Both the position numbers and the translations under genes were made by a program. This document shows, piece after piece, positions 58,976-64,000 of a stretch of 64,000 bases of DNA. The stretch lies in NCBI GenBank assembly GCA_025403435.1, contig JAJQZP010000235.1, positions 930,001 through 994,000 of the forward strand, read 5' to 3'. This DNA comes from Artocarpus heterophyllus (lineage: Eukaryota > Streptophyta > Magnoliopsida > Rosales > Moraceae). Position 1 is the first letter of the stretch. Each line of letters opens with the position of its first letter. The notes under the pieces are model-generated. The model did no database searches. It had not been told where the DNA came from and saw only the letters and a program-made list of their open reading frames with translations.

Positions 58976-59992
58976 AATATTCCACTGGGTGGAAATTAAT
59001 TACGATCAAAGCAATGCTAGTTCCATCCGTCAATTGAAGAATAAGCCACCTATTCTTTTCTCACCTCATGTCAAATAATTTAAAATATAAAGGTAAATGG
59101 TTTTTTTAATAATTTTTAAAAATAAATAATCATAATTTTTTTAAATTAGATAAATGATCATTTATGAGTAATAAACATGAGTTTTTTTGGATAAATTTGT
59201 CTAATTTATTAGTCATAAATTCAAGCGTGTTGAGTTTAATACTAACAAACTTCAGATTAACTCAGTTCATCATTAATAAATAGTCATTTACCTAATTTAA
59301 AAAGTTACGATTATTTATTTTAAAGAAGCTTTTGAAAAAGTTACTCAGCTCAAATTCTCTAAATATTATTCCATAAAAAAGATAAGATTTCTACAATAAG
59401 GAAGGAAAGAATACTTTGTTAGTAGGGTATTAATTTAAACTAATGAATCTGTATTAGGTTTTGTTGATAAATTTAACGTTTAAAAACATGTATCGCAAGA
59501 GAATCTGCTTTACTGTAAAAAGCTCCAACAAAAACCAATGAAGTGGTCTTTTAGTATCTATAGTTACATAGCCGCTTTTTCAACTTTAACTCTCTTCTTT
59601 TTCTCCGTAGAATATGACTCAAGTTAAAGTCTAATTTTACATAACACGTTAAACCTTTTTTTTTTTTTTTTTTCAACGCAAGGCACGGAATATAGATGAA
59701 TTAAAGCCATTAGCTTGCTTAATTAACCAGACGGTCACTTTATGCGCCTTTTTCTTCTTTTTCCTAATTTTTAATGGAAAAAGAGAGCAACTATTAACAT
59801 CAAGAAATTTTTAATATAATTCAAGTATACTTTTTTTTTTCTCATTTTCCTTATCCATCCCACTAATTTTTTTCCAAATCTGTAAAATAAAAATATAAAT
59901 ACGTTTTTTTCTAACAATAATCTTTCTGATTTTTCAAGACATTAAGGGCATTATGTGAGATAAATTTAAGCACATTCACCCAAAAGGTTAAG
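58976..59992. other. Intergenic AT-rich DNA
   Basis: No gene or recognisable repeat family apart from homopolymer runs. Confidence 0.6.
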
Positions 59993-60112
59993 GACCTCTT
60001 TGGTTGGATATTCGAATCACGGTTTGAATCATTTTGTTACAGTATTTTCTCTTATAAAAATTTAAATCTTTATTCAAATACTCTAATTAAATACTTAAAC
60101 CAAACGAGCTCT
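59993..60112. mobile_element. Short MITE
   Basis: A 120-base block starts GACCTCTTTGGTTGG and ends CCAAACGAGCTC, roughly complementary termini. The centre contains 'ttacagtattttctctta'. No coding sequence. Confidence 0.5.
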
Positions 60113-63100
60113 AAAAAAAAATGTGCATACATGAAAGAAATACTTGGGTGATTCCCCAAGCAAGAATAGGGGAATAGAATCAATCCATCTAGCGACTTGC
60201 CAGTCTGCTCAATGACTTTTGACTGCCCAAACTCTCACGCCATTAGTCAATATATACCAGCTGGTGGGACCATCAATTCTTATCCCCTTGATCTTTATCT
60301 TATGGTCAACAAGTCTTTTATTCATGATATCACCATTTGAAGTTCAAGGTATGAACAGAGATCAAGTAATTTCAGCACTACATTATTTGATTTCTTTTTT
60401 TTTTTTTTTTGACTATAACTAAGAGAAGTCAGTTTTGATAACGATTTTGGAAATTTTGTTTTGAATCAAGTCGTGCAATGACATAATCGCTTACCATAAT
60501 TTTAACGTGACATATATTCACAGAAGTGCGATTACTCGTCATATGATAATACAATGAGTCCTTATAAAACTTCACGGTACTCGTTTAAATTCACAAGGCT
60601 GTAATGACTTTTACAACTTCCAACAATTAAAGAGTGTGCTTGCAACTCGTTTCAATTACTAGAGTGTCTCACAATTTAAAATTTAAAACTTTTACCCCAA
60701 AATTATTTAAAAAAATTAGATATGTTCCCATCATACTCCTAACGAATAATTTAGAGATATTATTTCGTCTCCAATTTACAAGAAAAATTATAATCATGCT
60801 CCTACTCAATAATGAAAAATATATAACTACATATCAATTCAATAAAATACTATAGGGTTGATTACATAATTACACCTCTCAGTTTTACTTATTTTTCAAT
60901 TTATCCTTTTGTTTTTTGAAATTACAAATATATCCATTGAAATTAAAGTTTTTGTTTCAATTTTTATCTCTCGTAAACTTTTTAGACAGAAAATTATAGA
61001 GATAAGATAAAGATACCTTTAATTAAACTGAATTTGTTTATGAAATATGTTTATCTTCTTGAGAAAAATTTTTAAAAATTATTTTAAAATTTAAAGTTAT
61101 AAAACTTAAGATCTTTCTTTTAAAATTTGATATTTTATTTTATGATTTTTTATATTTTTATATTTATAAAATATTTTTCATATCTTATTAAAGATTGTCA
61201 TGGTGTTTTGCTTAATTTTTCTATTTATAGGGATGAAATTGAAATGATATTTTTGAAATTACTAAAAACAAAGGATGCTAAAAAAAAAGAGATGGATTAA
61301 GAAATAATTAAAACTATAAGATATAATTATACAATTAACTTAATATTATGTTTTTTTTTTCTTAGTACCCTACTTAAAAAAAAAAAAAAAAAGGTTTATA
61401 GTTCTGCCGGTGCTGGACACCATAAATGTTTTTTTATACAATACTTGTTATCACTTGCCACGCTACTGGCCACCAAACACTGGTAGTGTTCCTACAGTAA
61501 AGTTATGTAATTTATTCTCTTATGTTTCATTTTAGTTTTATTACCATTGAAGGTGGTTTGAGTCATCCGGCATAACTAGCTAAAAAGAGGAGGTTACGTT
61601 TTGCTAAAAATGAGGTTATGAAAAAGCATACCAAAAATGCTAAATTAGGGGTAGAAAATAGACAACCTACTTTCTTTTTTTTTTTCCTTTTTCCCCAAGT
61701 CTATTAAAAGCATTATGTTTGAACACGACAATAAGACAAACAAAATTGTGCCCTCCATTACAGGTAAGATTGGCCAAAAGAAAAAGAAAATTTTAGATGT
61801 TTCAAAGAGAGAGAAAGAGAGAGAGAGAGAGAGAGCCAATCAACAAATAGACAAGGCAAAGCCCATTAAATGAAGGGATTTTAAATTAGGAATAATTTGA
61901 AGAAAATAATAAAGGCCCTTTGAACGCTATCTTGTCTGCCATTTGAACGCATCAAATTCCATTAAAACTAGTAGATATATACAGACAACATGGGTTATTC
62001 TAATTAAGTATTTGGTCAATAATAACTCACATGGAAAACATCATCGAAGAATTTGAAGAAGTAGTTTAGAGGCACACGCAATCTCTTCAACTACGCATGG
62101 ATTCCACTGTTTGACTGCGCCACCATTAACCCTCTTCCTTAGAATGCATGAAAGTGATATTTCATCTGCTCTAAATAGTAATTAAAATATTATTACCAAA
62201 AAACATATTAGACAAGTGGGCAGTGGATAACTATTGAGATAAAGCAAATAGGGGATGGAGGGGCAAAATACAATTTTAGAAAAAGGAGAAGACAAAACAC
62301 AAATTTTAATAAATTTTATATACAAAAATAAAAGAAAATTTTCAACAGGAGGGAGGGGGGTGCTTATCCTCGTTCTTTGATGGCTCTGCCCCTAACTATT
62401 GATAATGCAATATATACAAATATATGTCAATTTATTAAGACTACCACATAATTATGAGATACTCGATAATTTTAGTTTTATTGTGTCACAGTTTCATTCT
62501 AGTAAGCACCTGTGATAGTAGTACGATGACAAGAGAATGACCTATCAATGTTATCTTTCTTATAATTAAGAGATGATTCTACTTGTTCACAATAATGCTA
62601 CAATTATGTCTCTTAAGGAGCCTATCGAGTATAACTTAGGCCTCCAGCACTAATCCCTTCTTGATTTGCAAAAGGTATATAGAGGACAATCAGCATATGA
62701 CAAATAACAATTTTTTTTTAAGACATGATGGAAAAACAAAAGGTAGGTTGTTTATTTTTTTCCCCTCTAGTTTGGCATCAATTATAATATTAATTCTCTT
62801 TGTTCTCATTGTTAGTGATGGTTAATTTAGTTTGTCATCAATTCTAAACGCCGCATCAGCTGATGGGTTCCGAATTGTAATTATAAACCACGTGTTTGGG
62901 ACAAGTTCACGAAATCGTGGCACTACATCTATATATAATATTAAATTGGCTGAGAATTAATTAAAATTTAATTTGAAAAAAGTGGGGACAATTAAGGATA
63001 GTTTTGTTACATGTAACAGAAGATCCGGGTAAGTAAAGATGTTTGATCAACTTGTCACTTTTCTTGTACTTTAGATTCTATATTTGCTTTTTCCATATGT

Positions 63101-64000
63101 GCTTGAGATGCTTGATTAGAAAGTAACATAAAATTCATGAAACGTAGAGGGAAGAGAATAGGTTTTTTAATAATTGATGAAAGCGAGAAATCGGTGATAT
63201 TTTGGTGCTGTATTTCTTCTTCTTCTTATTATCATCGTCGTCGTTGTCATCGTCGTTGTCGTTATTATAATATTGATCTTTTTATTGACTAAACGTTATT
63301 TTTTCTTGTATTATCATGGACATTTAATTTAAAGGGATAAGGTGTGATCATTTTATGTATTGTTAATTATAATTAATAAAATGTACTCGAAGTGATAACC
63401 CTGTCAATTTGATGGATTATGATGACATTTTCCAATCTATTTTCCGTTTTTATTGATGATGTGTAGTTAATTACAATATTCTGTAAAGAAAATCTGAGTG
63501 CCCTTTGTTGAGGAGCGTTAAAGATTTATATACTTTCTTTTATACTATAACATTTATGCCTTCTCTTTCTTTGAGTTTGTTTGGTGAATGGCCTTAGAGC
63601 ATCGTATAATAATATATTAATATAATGTTTTCGTTGTGTTATATAAGTTAATGTAGATGATAAATTAATATGATTTATATTGTAGAATTCAACCTATTTG
63701 TGTATTATATTTTATTATTTTTACAAGATCCATGATACAAGGGATTGAGGCTAGATTGACATAGGGTTAGGTCGAAGCCTATAATTTTCTAAAAATTAAA
63801 AGATAACAATACAAATTTATATTATCTAAAAATTTCTTTTTTGACCCCTTTATTTTTTTAAAAAATTACATTTTGGCTCCATGTTTAAAATTACATTTTT
63901 GATCTCATAATTTTAAAAATTTACATCTTGATCTCTTAATATTTATAAAATTATGTTTTGAGCCCACAATTTTGAAAATTACATTTTACCCCTTAACCTT
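60113..64000. other. Intergenic AT-rich DNA with microsatellites
   Basis: No gene is supported to the end of the window. Present are a GA repeat at 61805-61835 and a compound trinucleotide tract (TTC, TCG, TTG units) at about 63214-63264. Near 63830-63990 a loosely repeated 'aaattacattttggct/ttgatctc' pattern occurs, perhaps the edge of another repeat. Confidence 0.55.

Noticed and set aside
1..64000. CRISPR arrays, rRNA operons, riboswitches
   Set aside because: Nothing of the kind is visible; the direct repeats found are transposon or LTR features of a plant nuclear genome.

Overview
The window looks like AT-rich nuclear DNA of a eudicot plant. It is gene-poor and transposon-rich. Genes have introns with GT/AG borders, and the intact proteins match plant families. 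I see no bacterial operon structure, no CRISPR array and no tRNA or rRNA gene. The species cannot be named from the sequence alone.

Three intact protein-coding genes are supported. CNX7/MOCS2A, the small subunit of molybdopterin synthase, lies at 8015-8323 (+). RABC1, a Rab18-class GTPase with six coding exons and a 209-residue product, lies at 23530-29840 (+). A single-exon U-box/armadillo E3 ubiquitin ligase lies at 57132-58349 (-). Two broken host genes accompany them: an LRR-protein pseudogene at 9500-10768, and a partial second copy of the CNX7 locus around 11660-16440 that is split by a CACTA transposon. The three intact genes serve unrelated processes (cofactor synthesis, membrane trafficking, protein ubiquitination) and show no operon-like link.

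Region by region. 1-5.3 kb holds LTR and repeat remnants and a possible LINE fragment. 7.4-16.4 kb holds CNX7, the LRR pseudogene, several MITEs and the CACTA element (11819-15878) inside the duplicated CNX7 copy. 16.9-21.5 kb is a minus-strand Ty3/gypsy gag remnant with its 5' LTR, split by a solo LTR (18394-20420). 22.6-29.8 kb is a hAT-type MITE followed by RABC1; the RABC1 introns carry a 577-bp LTR mini-element, a MITE and a probable mitochondrial insertion. 31.4-34.7 kb is a second minus-strand gypsy gag-protease remnant. 35.9-38.0 kb is a solo LTR. 39.3-52.9 kb is an old Ty1/copia element with both LTRs and a decayed gag-pol, itself split by two later LTR-type insertions (43565-47423 and 49220-52022). 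53-57 kb and 59-64 kb contain no gene I can support.

The most unusual pattern is that several LTRs of different families each carry a short array of palindrome-like motifs at about 21-22 bp spacing, with a different motif in each family (CGGCAGGCCG, CGGCATGYCG, GGTNNACY; a GCGCCGCRGCGC array has wider, alternating spacing). This may be a recurring but sequence-variable LTR module.
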